A DNA stretch of 64,000 nucleotides from Oscillospiraceae bacterium (GCA_910574635.1 CAJTCG010000002.1:248001-312000), one strand, 5' to 3'. Shown: positions 26,512-34,963, counted from the first letter of the stretch. Notes: a model not told the origin generated them from the letters alone. Made by a program: numbers and translations.

Positions 26512-29358
26512 CTAGAGCCCGTATTTTTTAATGATATAGTCGAAGAACCCCCGAAGCTCCTGAATGGCAGCATTAGGAAGCCTCCTTTGTAACAGCGCCT
26601 TAGGAACTTTCAGTCCAGATGTGTTTTGCTGCGTTCTTCGAAACACGACCCGACGTTCTTCCATGTGCAGAGTCTTTATCTGATACCCCTGGCGGGTCCA
26701 GGCCTCCGAAATGCAGAATTCGCGTTCCTCTGGGACAATAAAATGGAATGGGTAGCCTTCGATTTGCCACGGTTCTCCGTGACCCTGCATGTCATCGTAC
26801 CAGAAGGACTTATAAAAGAACGCCTCCCAGCTAAGCCTGTCGCCCAAAATGATTTCTATCTGCCGGAAGGTAAGGGAAAGAGGCGAGTTATCGCTAAGTC
26901 TAAAATACTCGGACAACTCCAGATAGGGAGACTCTCTGGACCCTTCGTCTCCAATCATGTCCGTCAGTATGGCAACAAGGTCCAGATGCTCCTCTGGTAC
27001 ATCCTTTGCCTCTAAAAAGGTATCGAAGATACACCGCCGGTGGACATAGCAGAGGTTGCGGATACCACGTCCTTTCCCAATGACTCGCTCCACCACATCC
27101 AGGTCTTGTCCCGGGAGAAGGTCCTGTCTGCAGTATTCGCACTTGCCTTCCTGCCGGTTCCAGATAGTCCTCAGTTTCTGCCCGCTTGCCTTTTGAATAT
27201 CCCTGCGGAATTGCAGCAGCTGGACGTTCTCATCATCAAGGTACGGGTTGTAGTCGAGGCGGCAGGGTTTGTGCTCCGTGGTTTCGATGGCCGCAAGCCG
27301 GAGGACCTTGATGGTCTTATCCGTGGTGAGGGTAAAGAAGTTGTACCCTCCGGCATCCGTCGTCCAATACTTCTTGACAACCTTCTTTACGTTGCTTTTC
27401 GGATGCAACAGCTTCATTTTCCGAAGCAGGAGCGTCTGGACGGTTGCGTCAATTCTCCGGAAATCCATATAGGCGTCAGAGACCCGATAGTAGCTGGCGA
27501 ATCCGGTCAACTTTTTGTTGAGCTTTGCGATGAGGTTCCGCTGGGAGCCATTGAACCCCATGATGAACGACTCCAGACGCCGCTCCATCCTTGCAACCGC
27601 TTTGTCTGACGGCTTTACAACCAAGATTCCCTGCCGGCGCTGGTACCAGCGAGAAAGATACTCAAATCCAATGTTTACATTGGAAATATAGGTTTTCTCT
27701 TCATTCAGCCGGAGGCCCCGGGGAAGGAGAAAATCCTCCAGAACCATATGAATTATTTCCGTATCCCCGTAGGTTCTTGCTGTAATGATGATATCGTCAG
27801 CATAGCGGATAACCGCTCCGTTAGCGTAATCAATCTCCCCATCGGGATTTGGGTACAGGCGGCGGCGGACCTCTGCCTGTAGCCCATCCAGCACCATATT
27901 CCCAAGAATAGGGGAGAGGCTGGCTCCAAGAGAGATTCCCACATTCGTTGGAAAGAAGTCTCCGCTGGAAACCAGCCCAGCCCGTAAACACTCGCGCAAA
28001 ACATGCTTGTCCATGGGGATGTTTTCGACCAGCCATTTATGGCTGATGCTGTCGTAGCACGCCTTCACGTCGGCCCGCAGCACCCATTCGGGCGGGTTGG
28101 GCTGGTCCAAAATCCTGCAAAGGTGGGCGTAGGCATCCAGTGTAGAACGGCCCTTCCGGGCGGAAAATGATTTCTTGTCCGCTGTTGACTCAGCTACTGG
28201 GTCCAGGGAGTATGCGTGAAGAACCTGCATCGCCTTGTCATGAGCAATTGGAATTCGAATACGGCGAGTTCGGTCTTCTTCAATCAATTCAAAATCTCTA
28301 TTCGGCTTTGCCCGGTAGCCATAGGACCTCAGCGAGAGCGAGGCCCGCATTTTCTCTTCGTCCGTAGTCCATTTAACCCCGTCAACACCTGGCTCCGAAT
28401 TATTCTTGACCACATGCCGGACCGCCAGCATTTTTGCTGCCAGGGAGTTCACCAGTTCCTTCTGCTTCCACTCAACCATCTGCCAGTTCTTGTCGGCTGC
28501 GGCTAAGGCGATTTTCCTCTGCTTTGCAAGCAACTGGTCCTCCAGCTTATCCCAGTCGGCGCCCCGCCACATAACTGCCATGTCCTCGCCGGAAACCTCT
28601 TTCCGTGGCGCTATAGAATTCAGGATGAGGGAGATGGGACAGTGGTCCGACCCAAGAGTGTCGGTGTGGTGCTTGATATTGTAGACGTGGCCGAGGAGGG
28701 CCTGGGAGATGATGAAGTAGTCCAGACGCCAACCCCGGTTCTCCAGGCGCTTTCTAAGACGGTTGGACCACCAGGTATAGGCTCCCTCCTGTGTTGGATA
28801 CAGCGTCCTGAACACGTCCAGGAAGCCAGCCTCCAAAAGCCTCTCCATACCCTCCCGCTCATCAGAGATAAATCCCGGCGGATTTTCTTCATTCCGCAAG
28901 TTTTCCGGGTATACGTCTATATAACTTCTCGCCACATTGAAATCGCCGCAAAGCACAATGGGCTTAGGGAGGGAGCTGACGTAGGAAAGAAAAGCGGCAT
29001 CCCAGGCGACCCGATAATCAAGCCGTTCCTGAGATGCCTGGGAGTTGGGGACATAGGTGTTGACGACGTAGTAGTCATCATACTCCGCCGTAATAAGCCT
29101 GCCCTCTATATCGAAACAATCCACGCCCATCCCGTACCGTATGGACAGGGGTTCCCGCTTAGACAAAAGAAGGGTGCCGGAATAGCCCGGCCTTTCCGCC
29201 GGGTTCCAGAACTGAAGGTATTCCGGAGTATTCAGATAGCATTGCTTCTTGATTTCCTGACAGCAGAAAATGTCTGGGTCCGTATTCTGCAGGAAATTCA
29301 TAAAGCACTTTCGCTTGCAGGCCTCCATGCCATTTACATTCCAGGAAATAATCTTCAT
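26512..29358 (-). CDS. ExoIII-like nuclease / reverse transcriptase-maturase / HNH-like / C-terminal domain fusion
   Basis: 948 residues in one frame. (1) About 1-250: ExoIII/APE-type endonuclease-exonuclease-phosphatase fold with SWNVNG (Asn8), CQEIK (Glu35), GDFN (Asp139, Asn141) and GSDHCP (Asp238-His239), all catalytic positions intact. (2) About 265-575: group II intron-type RT with PGVDGVKW, RADVKACYDSI (Asp430), GISLGASLSP and YADD at 519-522. (3) About 585-665: maturase-like thumb (LNKKLTGFASYYRV). (4) About 737-780: HNH-like Cys cluster (CEYC ... NLCYVHRRC) in which the usual first His is replaced (VVERV). (5) About 811-908: a domain resembling DUF7662. No group II intron domain V is visible around it, so it is not a simple intron maturase. 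Start ATG29358 follows GAAAGGAG; an earlier start in the same frame would run through a repeat copy. Its activity and role are unknown. Confidence 0.92.
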   Translation of the reverse strand: MKIISWNVNGMEACKRKCFMNFLQNTDPDIFCCQEIKKQCYLNTPEYLQFWNPAERPGYSGTLLLSKREPLSIRYGMGVDCFDIEGRLITAEYDDYYVVNTYVPNSQASQERLDYRVAWDAAFLSYVSSLPKPIVLCGDFNVARSYIDVYPENLRNEENPPGFISDEREGMERLLEAGFLDVFRTLYPTQEGAYTWWSNRLRKRLENRGWRLDYFIISQALLGHVYNIKHHTDTLGSDHCPISLILNSIAPRKEVSGEDMAVMWRGADWDKLEDQLLAKQRKIALAAADKNWQMVEWKQKELVNSLAAKMLAVRHVVKNNSEPGVDGVKWTTDEEKMRASLSLRSYGYRAKPNRDFELIEEDRTRRIRIPIAHDKAMQVLHAYSLDPVAESTADKKSFSARKGRSTLDAYAHLCRILDQPNPPEWVLRADVKACYDSISHKWLVENIPMDKHVLRECLRAGLVSSGDFFPTNVGISLGASLSPILGNMVLDGLQAEVRRRLYPNPDGEIDYANGAVIRYADDIIITARTYGDTEIIHMVLEDFLLPRGLRLNEEKTYISNVNIGFEYLSRWYQRRQGILVVKPSDKAVARMERRLESFIMGFNGSQRNLIAKLNKKLTGFASYYRVSDAYMDFRRIDATVQTLLLRKMKLLHPKSNVKKVVKKYWTTDAGGYNFFTLTTDKTIKVLRLAAIETTEHKPCRLDYNPYLDDENVQLLQFRRDIQKASGQKLRTIWNRQEGKCEYCRQDLLPGQDLDVVERVIGKGRGIRNLCYVHRRCIFDTFLEAKDVPEEHLDLVAILTDMIGDEGSRESPYLELSEYFRLSDNSPLSLTFRQIEIILGDRLSWEAFFYKSFWYDDMQGHGEPWQIEGYPFHFIVPEEREFCISEAWTRQGYQIKTLHMEERRVVFRRTQQNTSGLKVPKALLQRRLPNAAIQELRGFFDYIIKKYGL

Positions 29359-29386
29359 GAGATTGTTGCTCCTTTCGGAGGTTTTG

Positions 29387-29443
29387 CGTTGATAAAAGAG
29401 GAGTCCGGTCAGCTTGGAAATCTGTTTGCGTGAGGCCCGATAC
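29387..29443 (-). repeat. 57-bp interspersed repeat, copy 5
   Basis: In the leader of the reverse transcriptase gene, same orientation as that gene, ending 29 bp before its start. Confidence 0.85.
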
Positions 29444-29526
29444 TGCGCATTTGATATACTAAAAGCGCAGGGTTTGTTCCTACGCTGTTGTTTTCGCCCT
29501 GGAATGCAATGAGGCTCTGGCCGTTT

Positions 29527-29535
29527 GCATAAAAT
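29527..29535 (+). promoter_or_regulatory. GCATAAAAT promoter box
   Basis: 38 bp upstream of the ORF at 29565, diverging from the RT gene. Confidence 0.65.
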
Positions 29536-29564
29536 GAGGTATCGATAATGAAAGGAGGTTCCAT

Positions 29565-29885
29565 ATGGGATATCTAAAATTGGATAGTGTCCCCGCAATG
29601 CAGGAAATTCGCATGCGGGAAGCCTGCCAAATTATTGCGAGAAGATGTCGCGAAAGGGCCGCCGCCGATAAAAAGTCCTACGTCATTTCGTGCAAAGGTT
29701 TCGGGGAGGACTCTCCCGACCTGCCGTTCTTTTCAAGCCAAACGTTTGGAAGAGGGCAGGGGAGATGCCATGCCGACCCTCTGGGGTTTTGCACGAAAGC
29801 TAGTCGAATTAAGTCTAATTATAGCGCAACACGCTTAGTTCGTCAATGTTTAGACAAGCCTTGCTCTACAATTTGTCTGGGATAG
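29565..29885 (+). CDS. Small ORF, probably disrupted by an inverted-repeat element
   Basis: Strong ribosome site (AAAGGAGG) and promoter box precede ATG29565. The first 44 residues (MGYLKLDSVPAMQEIRMREA, then a basic stretch) look like a real protein start. From 29686 onward the frame runs through a 113-bp inverted-repeat element and beyond, giving low-quality sequence. I read this as a truncated gene or as a transcript whose real product is the structured RNA. Confidence 0.4.
   Translation: MGYLKLDSVPAMQEIRMREACQIIARRCRERAAADKKSYVISCKGFGEDSPDLPFFSSQTFGRGQGRCHADPLGFCTKASRIKSNYSATRLVRQCLDKPCSTICLG
29686..29798 (+). repeat. 113-bp inverted-repeat/structured element next to the RT gene
   Basis: Bounded by TTTCGTGCAAA (29686-29696) and its exact complement TTTGCACGAAA (29788-29798). 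Inside are nested pairings: CTCCC-CTGCC with GGCAGG-GGAG, TTCTT with AAGA, and a perfect palindrome CCAAACGTTTGG at the tip. It could be a miniature mobile element or a folded RNA. It lies 328 bp from the start of the RT gene, on the promoter side. Confidence 0.65.
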
Positions 29886-30048
29886 GAATCACTCGCCCCC
29901 AGGCTCATATGCTTTACATCAGGCCCGTCCTGTGGTATCATAGTTGCACTTAGGACGAAAAATCGACCGATAACCCCTCGCCTATGTAACCAGCAGGCAA
30001 GAACCACGATGGCTTTTGGGAACATGGTATACAAGGATGTGAGGCTTT

Positions 30049-30285
30049 ATGATGTATCCATTTTTGCAAATTGATGGAGATACGGAAATCGTCCACTCAA
30101 ATCTGTTGCCCAATGGAGAAGTCAAGGTGTATATTGAAAAGCCGGACGCAAGAGATGGCTTTCATCATGCCACTTGTTTTTTGCCGCAGTATCGGTGGGA
30201 AAGTATCTGCGGCTTTACGGACCGGGAGATAAGTCGGTTCCAAGAAGTTCTTAAATCAGCAGCCCATCTGATTAAGGAGTTATAG
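30049..30285 (+). CDS. Small hypothetical protein (78 aa)
   Basis: Beta-rich N-terminal half (MMYPFLQIDGDTEIVHSNLL), then a helical end; GGATGTGAGG ribosome site. Composition fits small antitoxin-like or single-domain proteins, but no family is recognised. Followed by about 170 bp with no convincing gene. Confidence 0.6.
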   Translation: MMYPFLQIDGDTEIVHSNLLPNGEVKVYIEKPDARDGFHHATCFLPQYRWESICGFTDREISRFQEVLKSAAHLIKEL

Positions 30286-30454
30286 GACTAGCAAAAGTGC
30301 GAATTAGGGTCTTTTCCGGGGCAAGATAATTTGGTGTAGGAATCATGACGGATTTCATGCTGAAACAACGAAGCATGGCGGAGCAAGGTGTTCCATGACA
30401 ACGCTTTGGATGTTTGAAAACACTCTGTATTTTGTAGAGGAGGGATAAGAAGGT

Positions 30455-30658
30455 ATGAATTTACAAGTTGGTGACATGGTTTTCATTCGGCACCCCGCTG
30501 GATATGTTTCACACCACACTCCCGCCTGGTGTCTAGGCTGGACGGGGACCGTTGTGCGACTAAATAAGCAGACAGCCACTGTTGAGTTCGAGGTCGACGA
30601 GGATAATTGCAGGACCTTGCGGCGGTACATTGACTATCAGGACATTCAACCAAAATAA
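30455..30658 (+). CDS. Small beta-barrel-like protein (67 aa)
   Basis: Compact beta-rich sequence (MVFIRHPAGYV, GTVVRLNKQTATVEFEVD) resembling SH3/KOW-type small domains that contact RNA or protein. GAGGGATAAGAAGG upstream. Family not certain. Confidence 0.6.
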   Translation: MNLQVGDMVFIRHPAGYVSHHTPAWCLGWTGTVVRLNKQTATVEFEVDEDNCRTLRRYIDYQDIQPK

Positions 30659-30660
30659 TT

Positions 30661-30696
30661 TTCAGGCCCTCTTTCCGGTGGGGAAGGGGGCCTGTG
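30661..30696 (-). terminator. Terminator for the leftward gene at 30700
   Basis: CAGGCCCCCTTCC...GGAAAGAGGGCCTG hairpin, reading left, then AAAATTATTTT. Confidence 0.55.
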
Positions 30697-30699
30697 TTG

Positions 30700-31275
30700 T
30701 TAGACTTCGTATTCCCGGAACATCTCCAGAATCTCCTCTTGCCCCAGTTGTCGGGCCGCAATGTAGATGTCCCGGTCATCTTCGGGCAGGGTTTCCAGCA
30801 GCTCTGCCATCGCATCCTCCTCAGAGAGGTCCAGATGGAGCGGGTTGACCAGCAGGGCTTTCTCGTGAATGAGCATCCGGGTCAGCACTTGGTACTCCAG
30901 GGCCCAGTCCGTGGTCTCCTGCTCTGTGTTCCCGTAGTTTACATCCAGGACCCGCAGGAGCTCCACGATGTCTCGATTGTTGAGATGGGGAAGATGCACG
31001 AACAGCAGGGGATAGTTCTTCTGTCCATACTCGTACAGGCACCAGAAGTGGTACCGCTTACCCGTGCCGGTGTCCTTGGGCTCGTTGACCTCCACATACT
31101 CGCCGGAGTATGCCCGGGTCAGGAGGCTTAGGACATCTGCTTCGATGTTGATATGCTTGGTGTCTCCCCGCCAATGGAACAGTCTTGCTGCATAATGGAC
31201 CTCGCCAGGGGCGGTCTCATGCTCCAGCATGATTTTCGTCTGCTTAGCTCGGTACTCGTCTTTCTTAATCTGCAT
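30700..31275 (-). CDS. Hypothetical protein (191 aa)
   Basis: Soluble acidic protein, predicted mostly helical in the C-terminal half (EEDAMAELLETLPEDDRDIY). ATG31275 with GAGGAG upstream; a minus-strand promoter box (31318-31326) lies 43 bp away. Family not recognised. Confidence 0.75.
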   Translation of the reverse strand: MQIKKDEYRAKQTKIMLEHETAPGEVHYAARLFHWRGDTKHINIEADVLSLLTRAYSGEYVEVNEPKDTGTGKRYHFWCLYEYGQKNYPLLFVHLPHLNNRDIVELLRVLDVNYGNTEQETTDWALEYQVLTRMLIHEKALLVNPLHLDLSEEDAMAELLETLPEDDRDIYIAARQLGQEEILEMFREYEV

Positions 31276-31317
31276 GAAAAATCTCCTCTTTCCAAATTTC
31301 CGCATGGGTTTGCGGGG

Positions 31318-31326
31318 ATTCTATGC
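31318..31326 (-). promoter_or_regulatory. GCATAGAAT promoter box
   Basis: 43 bp upstream of ATG31275. Confidence 0.65.
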
Positions 31327-31358
31327 AAGGTGAGGAGGATGTATTCTGTTCTCATGCA

Positions 31359-31417
31359 GTATCGGGCCAACGGGAACCCGCTCGCCTCAAACCGGCCGCA
31401 ATCTTCTTTTGTTAACC
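31359..31417 (+). repeat. 57-bp interspersed repeat, copy 6
   Basis: Between the divergent genes at 31275 and 31512; 27 bp separate it from the recG promoter box. Confidence 0.85.
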
Positions 31418-31443
31418 TCGAAAGAATCATTCCCCTACAAATT

Positions 31444-31452
31444 GCATATAAT
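31444..31452 (+). promoter_or_regulatory. GCATATAAT promoter box
   Basis: 68 bp upstream of recG; contains a perfect TATAAT. Confidence 0.75.
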
Positions 31453-31511
31453 AATCCTAATTCCATTATGGAAAATTCACGGCCGTTTGTCCGGCAAAGG
31501 AGGCTCATCCA

Positions 31512-33440
31512 ATGATTCCTCTCAGCAGAATTGACGTCACCCCTCAAAAGGCGGCGCAGTTCAATGCGAAGGGTATTTCCTGTGTAGAAGAACTGGTATC
31601 GTTCTTTCCCAGGAAATACTACGATTTTACAAAGCGCACAAAAATAGCCGACCTTGAGGAAGGCGCCATTTGCCGGGTATCCGGGGAGATTGTGTCCTGT
31701 ACCTGCTATGACAGGGTGGACGCCGTTCTCCGGGATGAAACCGGCGAAATGAAGCTCACCTGGTTCGGCGGCTGCTACTTCTCTAGCCGGATGGTTCCCG
31801 GCGCAAAGTTTTCTTTCTGTGGAAAGGTCACATTCTTCCGCGGGTGGCCAACTATGACTCAGCCCTTGTTCCACGGCGAGGGAAGCAACAGTCTGGCCCA
31901 CATTTACCCGATATACTCCAAAATCAAAGGAATGTCTGCGGAATATTTGCAGAAGAAGATAGATGCAGGACTTTCCTGCCTCGCCGTCAACTCCCCATGG
32001 TCGGAGCAGGACGCCTTCGCCAAGGCCGCCGGGCTCCCTGACAGGATTCAGTCACTCCGGCAGATGCACATACCCTCCTCCGGGGACGCATGGAAGGCCG
32101 CGAATAAGCGTATCGCCTTCGACCAGATTTTCCAATTCTATCAGGAGATGTTCTCACGGCAGAACACCCGGCAGTTCGTGAAGGGGACGCCTTTACCCAA
32201 CTCCGAGAAAACCAGGGGGTTCATTGCCAGCCTTCCGTTTCCGCTGACTGCGGACCAGGATAAGGCTGTCAACGCCATCATCGACAAGACGAAAACGGGG
32301 GAGGGGCTCCAGGCTCTGATTACTGGCGATGTCGGCTGCGGCAAAACAGCCGTGGCGGCAATCGCGGCGGTTTTGGCTTGGGAGAATGGTTATCAGTCCA
32401 TCATCATGGCTCCCACCCTGATTCTGGCGAAGCAGCACTTCGATGAAATATCCGCCATGACGGAGCCCCTTGGCGTGCGGGCCGCGCTCCTCACCAGCGA
32501 AACGAAGGCCAAGGAGAAGAGACAGATTCTCTCTGGGCTTGCGGACGGGTCTATCCACTTCCTCATCGGTACTCACGCGGTACTGTCTAGGGATTTGGTA
32601 TTCCATGCTCTTGGCATGACCATCGTCGACGAGGAGCACAGGTTCGGGACCCACCAGAAGCAGCTGTTGGAGGAATTCGACAAGATTGGCGCCCACCATC
32701 TGAGCATGACGGCAACGCCGATTCCCCGCAGTTACGCTTCCGCAATCTACGGGACCAATATGGACATTATCACCATCGAGACTATGCCGGCGGGGCGAAA
32801 ACCCATCATTACGGCCCAGTACATCGACAGGACCAAAGCCTATGAAAAGCTCCTGGAGGAAATCGCCAAGGGGCACCAGTGCTACATTGTATGCCCCTTT
32901 ATCGAGGACTCCGATTCCGAGCAGTTCCAGGATGTGCTGTCAGTAAACACCGTTTTCGAGGAAATCCAGGAATACTGCAAAACCAACGCCCCCAATGTGC
33001 GCGTTGGGTGCATCAGCGGCGACATGAAAAAGGCGGACATCACGAAAACTGTTGATTTGTTCGCCTCCGGTTTCTTCTCCATTCTCGTCTCCACGACTAT
33101 CGTGGAGGTGGGCGTCAACGTGCCCAATGCCACAGCCATAGCCATAATGAACGCCGAGAGATTCGGCATGTCGGCCCTGCACCAGCTTCGCGGCCGCGTG
33201 GGGCGGAAGGGAGACCAGGGGTACTGCTATCTGGTTTCCGAGAAGTTGAACGAGAAGCTGCACGCTCTCTGCGAACTCCAGAGCGGCTTCAAAATCGCGG
33301 AGATGGACATGAAGCTGCGGGGGCCTGGCGATATCCTGGGTGCAGACCAGACGGGTGACTCCGCTATTATTGAAACCATCTTAAAATGGCCGAAAATGGC
33401 AGCACGAATCCGGGAGTATTTTGCCCAAAAGTCCGCATGA
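31512..33440 (+). CDS. recG: ATP-dependent DNA helicase RecG-like
   Basis: 642 residues, slightly short of chromosomal RecG (about 680). An N-terminal wedge/OB region (FPRKYYDF, VSGEIVSC), then superfamily 2 helicase motifs: GDVGCGKT (about 272), DEEH followed by RFG (about 373; DEQH in most RecG), SMTATPIPR, and C-terminal motifs STTIVEVGVNVPNAT and QLRGRVGR. RecG remodels stalled forks and branched DNA. As an element-borne copy it may serve replication or transfer intermediates. AAAGGAGG ribosome site. Confidence 0.92.
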   Translation: MIPLSRIDVTPQKAAQFNAKGISCVEELVSFFPRKYYDFTKRTKIADLEEGAICRVSGEIVSCTCYDRVDAVLRDETGEMKLTWFGGCYFSSRMVPGAKFSFCGKVTFFRGWPTMTQPLFHGEGSNSLAHIYPIYSKIKGMSAEYLQKKIDAGLSCLAVNSPWSEQDAFAKAAGLPDRIQSLRQMHIPSSGDAWKAANKRIAFDQIFQFYQEMFSRQNTRQFVKGTPLPNSEKTRGFIASLPFPLTADQDKAVNAIIDKTKTGEGLQALITGDVGCGKTAVAAIAAVLAWENGYQSIIMAPTLILAKQHFDEISAMTEPLGVRAALLTSETKAKEKRQILSGLADGSIHFLIGTHAVLSRDLVFHALGMTIVDEEHRFGTHQKQLLEEFDKIGAHHLSMTATPIPRSYASAIYGTNMDIITIETMPAGRKPIITAQYIDRTKAYEKLLEEIAKGHQCYIVCPFIEDSDSEQFQDVLSVNTVFEEIQEYCKTNAPNVRVGCISGDMKKADITKTVDLFASGFFSILVSTTIVEVGVNVPNATAIAIMNAERFGMSALHQLRGRVGRKGDQGYCYLVSEKLNEKLHALCELQSGFKIAEMDMKLRGPGDILGADQTGDSAIIETILKWPKMAARIREYFAQKSA

Positions 33441-33490
33441 GAATATGCGTTTTGGGGGGGGATTCTGGTGAATGTGCCGCCGGCATGAGT

Positions 33491-33522
33491 AAAGTGGTGC
33501 CCCACACAGGGCGCCACTTTTT
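33491..33522 (+). terminator. Terminator after recG
   Basis: AAGTGGTGCCC/GGGCGCCACTT stem with TTTTT tail. Confidence 0.85.
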
Positions 33523-33535
33523 ATGGGCGGAGTTC

Positions 33536-33592
33536 TTGTTGACAGGAAGAAGGCTCTGACCGTTTCGGTTTTTGCCCCTCGCCGCCCGATAC
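33536..33592 (-). repeat. 57-bp interspersed repeat, copy 7
   Basis: Head-to-head with copy 8, separated by only 22 bp; the inner GTATCG ends face each other. Confidence 0.8.
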
Positions 33593-33614
33593 TGTCTTTG
33601 AGGTTTTTTCAACA

Positions 33615-33670
33615 GTATCGAGCCTCATTCCACTCAAGCCCCACCATCGCCAGATTTTCTTTTGCCAACC
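33615..33670 (+). repeat. 57-bp interspersed repeat, copy 8
   Basis: Diverged first block (GTATCGAGCCTCA) and intact TTTTCTTTTGCCAACC. No gene of the same orientation starts nearby. Confidence 0.8.
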
Positions 33671-33793
33671 CTTGCAGCGTCTATCAGGGGCTTTCTCGCA
33701 GAATATACCTAAAGGTCTCAAATAGTAAGACCAACACTGCTAAAAATCCACTCGACATTATCCTGGAGCAACACCAATAGAGAATGCCCCATT

Positions 33794-34075
33794 TTAATCT
33801 TCAACCCCATCACGGGCAATATAATCTCGAAGTTTATAGAGACTCATCTCGGCAAAATAACTTAACCGTTCTTTGTTGCTGACCCGGCCTGAGGCCGACT
33901 TTGTTGCAGCAATTAGCTCTGAGAGGATATTTCTGGCAGAGCCGCATAAGTAGAGGCATACATAGGGGATTTGCTGGATGAATCGCTCTGCTTCCCGCTT
34001 GTTTGGAGAAGTGAGTGCGCAGTGTACCAGGTCAGAAATTCTATCAAACTCTGATTGAGTAAGCTTATATCTCAT
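33794..34075 (-). CDS. Hypothetical helical protein (93 aa)
   Basis: Starts MRYKLTQSEFDRISDLVHCAL with AAGGGGGA upstream of ATG34075; the open frame extends further back but without a ribosome site. Predicted four-helix character, no recognised family. More AT-rich upstream sequence than neighbours. Confidence 0.65.
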   Translation of the reverse strand: MRYKLTQSEFDRISDLVHCALTSPNKREAERFIQQIPYVCLYLCGSARNILSELIAATKSASGRVSNKERLSYFAEMSLYKLRDYIARDGVED

Positions 34076-34208
34076 ATCATTTTCCCCCTTGTCGGTATTG
34101 TTTAAGGTTATCTTAAAAATAAAAGCATGCCTCTTTTTATTGAGTTGATTGATTTTAGCATATTTAGATGATGTATGCAAGAAACGAATCGGGTTATGAC
34201 AGATTAAA

Positions 34209-34246
34209 AGGGCCCCTGTTTGTAAGCTTCGAGCAGGGACCTTTTA
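34209..34246 (+). terminator. Hairpin with T-run
   Basis: GGCCCCTG...CAGGGACC stem then TTTT; it precedes the promoter box at 34288. Confidence 0.55.
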
Positions 34247-34287
34247 TCGTTTCATCTTCGCCCTGCGAAATCAAATTTTCCGCATTA

Positions 34288-34296
34288 GCATACTAT
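34288..34296 (+). promoter_or_regulatory. GCATACTAT promoter box
   Basis: 28 bp upstream of a 10-codon leader ORF and 106 bp before the gene at 34394. Confidence 0.55.
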
Positions 34297-34315
34297 ATGA
34301 GACAGGAGGCAAATC

Positions 34316-34348
34316 GTGACTCAGAATCTCTTTCTAAACTATAGTTGA
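34316..34348 (+). CDS. Putative 10-residue leader peptide
   Basis: ACAGGAGG stands 7 bases before GTG34316, which encodes MTQNLFLNYS and stops at TGA34346. Bases in this mini-ORF (AGAATCTC) are complementary to GAGATTCT in the ribosome-site region of the gene at 34394. Translation of the leader could therefore open or close that site. Confidence 0.45.
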   Translation: MTQNLFLNYS

Positions 34349-34393
34349 TTCGCCAAGGACAAAAACCAAAATAGTAAGGAGAGATTCTCAATC

Positions 34394-34963
34394 ATGAGCT
34401 TGACTAACCAAATGCTGCGCCAAATTCCCCCGGATGTGGCGCCTGAGGCGATTTGCCTTTTAGATGAAATCCTGGGGCACAAGCCGGTCGTGAACCGGCA
34501 AGCGGTTTCCACCGCCGTTTTCGAGAAACTGGAAAGCCAGTTCCAGGATGACGAACTGGATGCCGAGCTGGAGCGGCTTCACCTGTCCAAGATGAGCGAG
34601 ATGAACGCTGCCATAGACGCCTACGACTCCCTCTGCCGCAAATTCCCGGATGCAAAGTTTTCTGAGGAGCGCATCCGTGGCGCGGATGAGGACGTAACTG
34701 ACACCGCCCTCTTTGTCATTGATAAAATCGTCCAGCGTGACCGCATCACGGACCGCTTCGATATCATGTCAGCTGTGTGCGACGCCATTCAGAAGAAATA
34801 TGGTAGCGGCCAGAAGCTCGAAGCCCATCTTCAACGGATGCACCTGACCACAACCAAGGACATCCTGTATGCCATCGACATCTATTTCGTCCTGAAAAAG
34901 CTGTATCCCGACACCGTCTTTGGTCGGGAGCGGGTTCGCGAGGCATGGCAGGACGCCATCTAA
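34394..34963 (+). CDS. Internally duplicated hypothetical protein (189 aa)
   Basis: Two copies of a domain of about 78 residues: LLDEILGHKPVVNRQAVSTA ... SEERIRGA and VIDKIVQRDRITDRFDIMSA ... GRERVREA align along their length, including the ERLHLSK/QRMHLTT turn. Helical and soluble. Family not recognised. Its ribosome site AAGGAGAGATTC is part of the possible switch with the upstream mini-ORF. Confidence 0.75.
   Translation: MSLTNQMLRQIPPDVAPEAICLLDEILGHKPVVNRQAVSTAVFEKLESQFQDDELDAELERLHLSKMSEMNAAIDAYDSLCRKFPDAKFSEERIRGADEDVTDTALFVIDKIVQRDRITDRFDIMSAVCDAIQKKYGSGQKLEAHLQRMHLTTTKDILYAIDIYFVLKKLYPDTVFGRERVREAWQDAI

Noticed and set aside
26512-29358. The RT as an ordinary group II intron maturase
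   Set aside because: No domain V-like hairpin or intron boundaries are visible within several hundred bases, and the N-terminal ExoIII domain is foreign to that family.
26512-29598. Longer start (29598) for the RT fusion
   Set aside because: The extra 80 residues read through a repeat copy and a divergent promoter; ATG29358 has a proper ribosome site and begins the ExoIII fold exactly.
30345-30398. 17-residue ORF (MTDFMLKQRSMAEQGVP)
   Set aside because: It resembles the beginning of a transposon-associated protein, but it is too short and lacks a ribosome site.
33523-33780. 85-codon plus-strand ORF downstream of recG
   Set aside because: It runs across two repeat copies and has no ribosome site.
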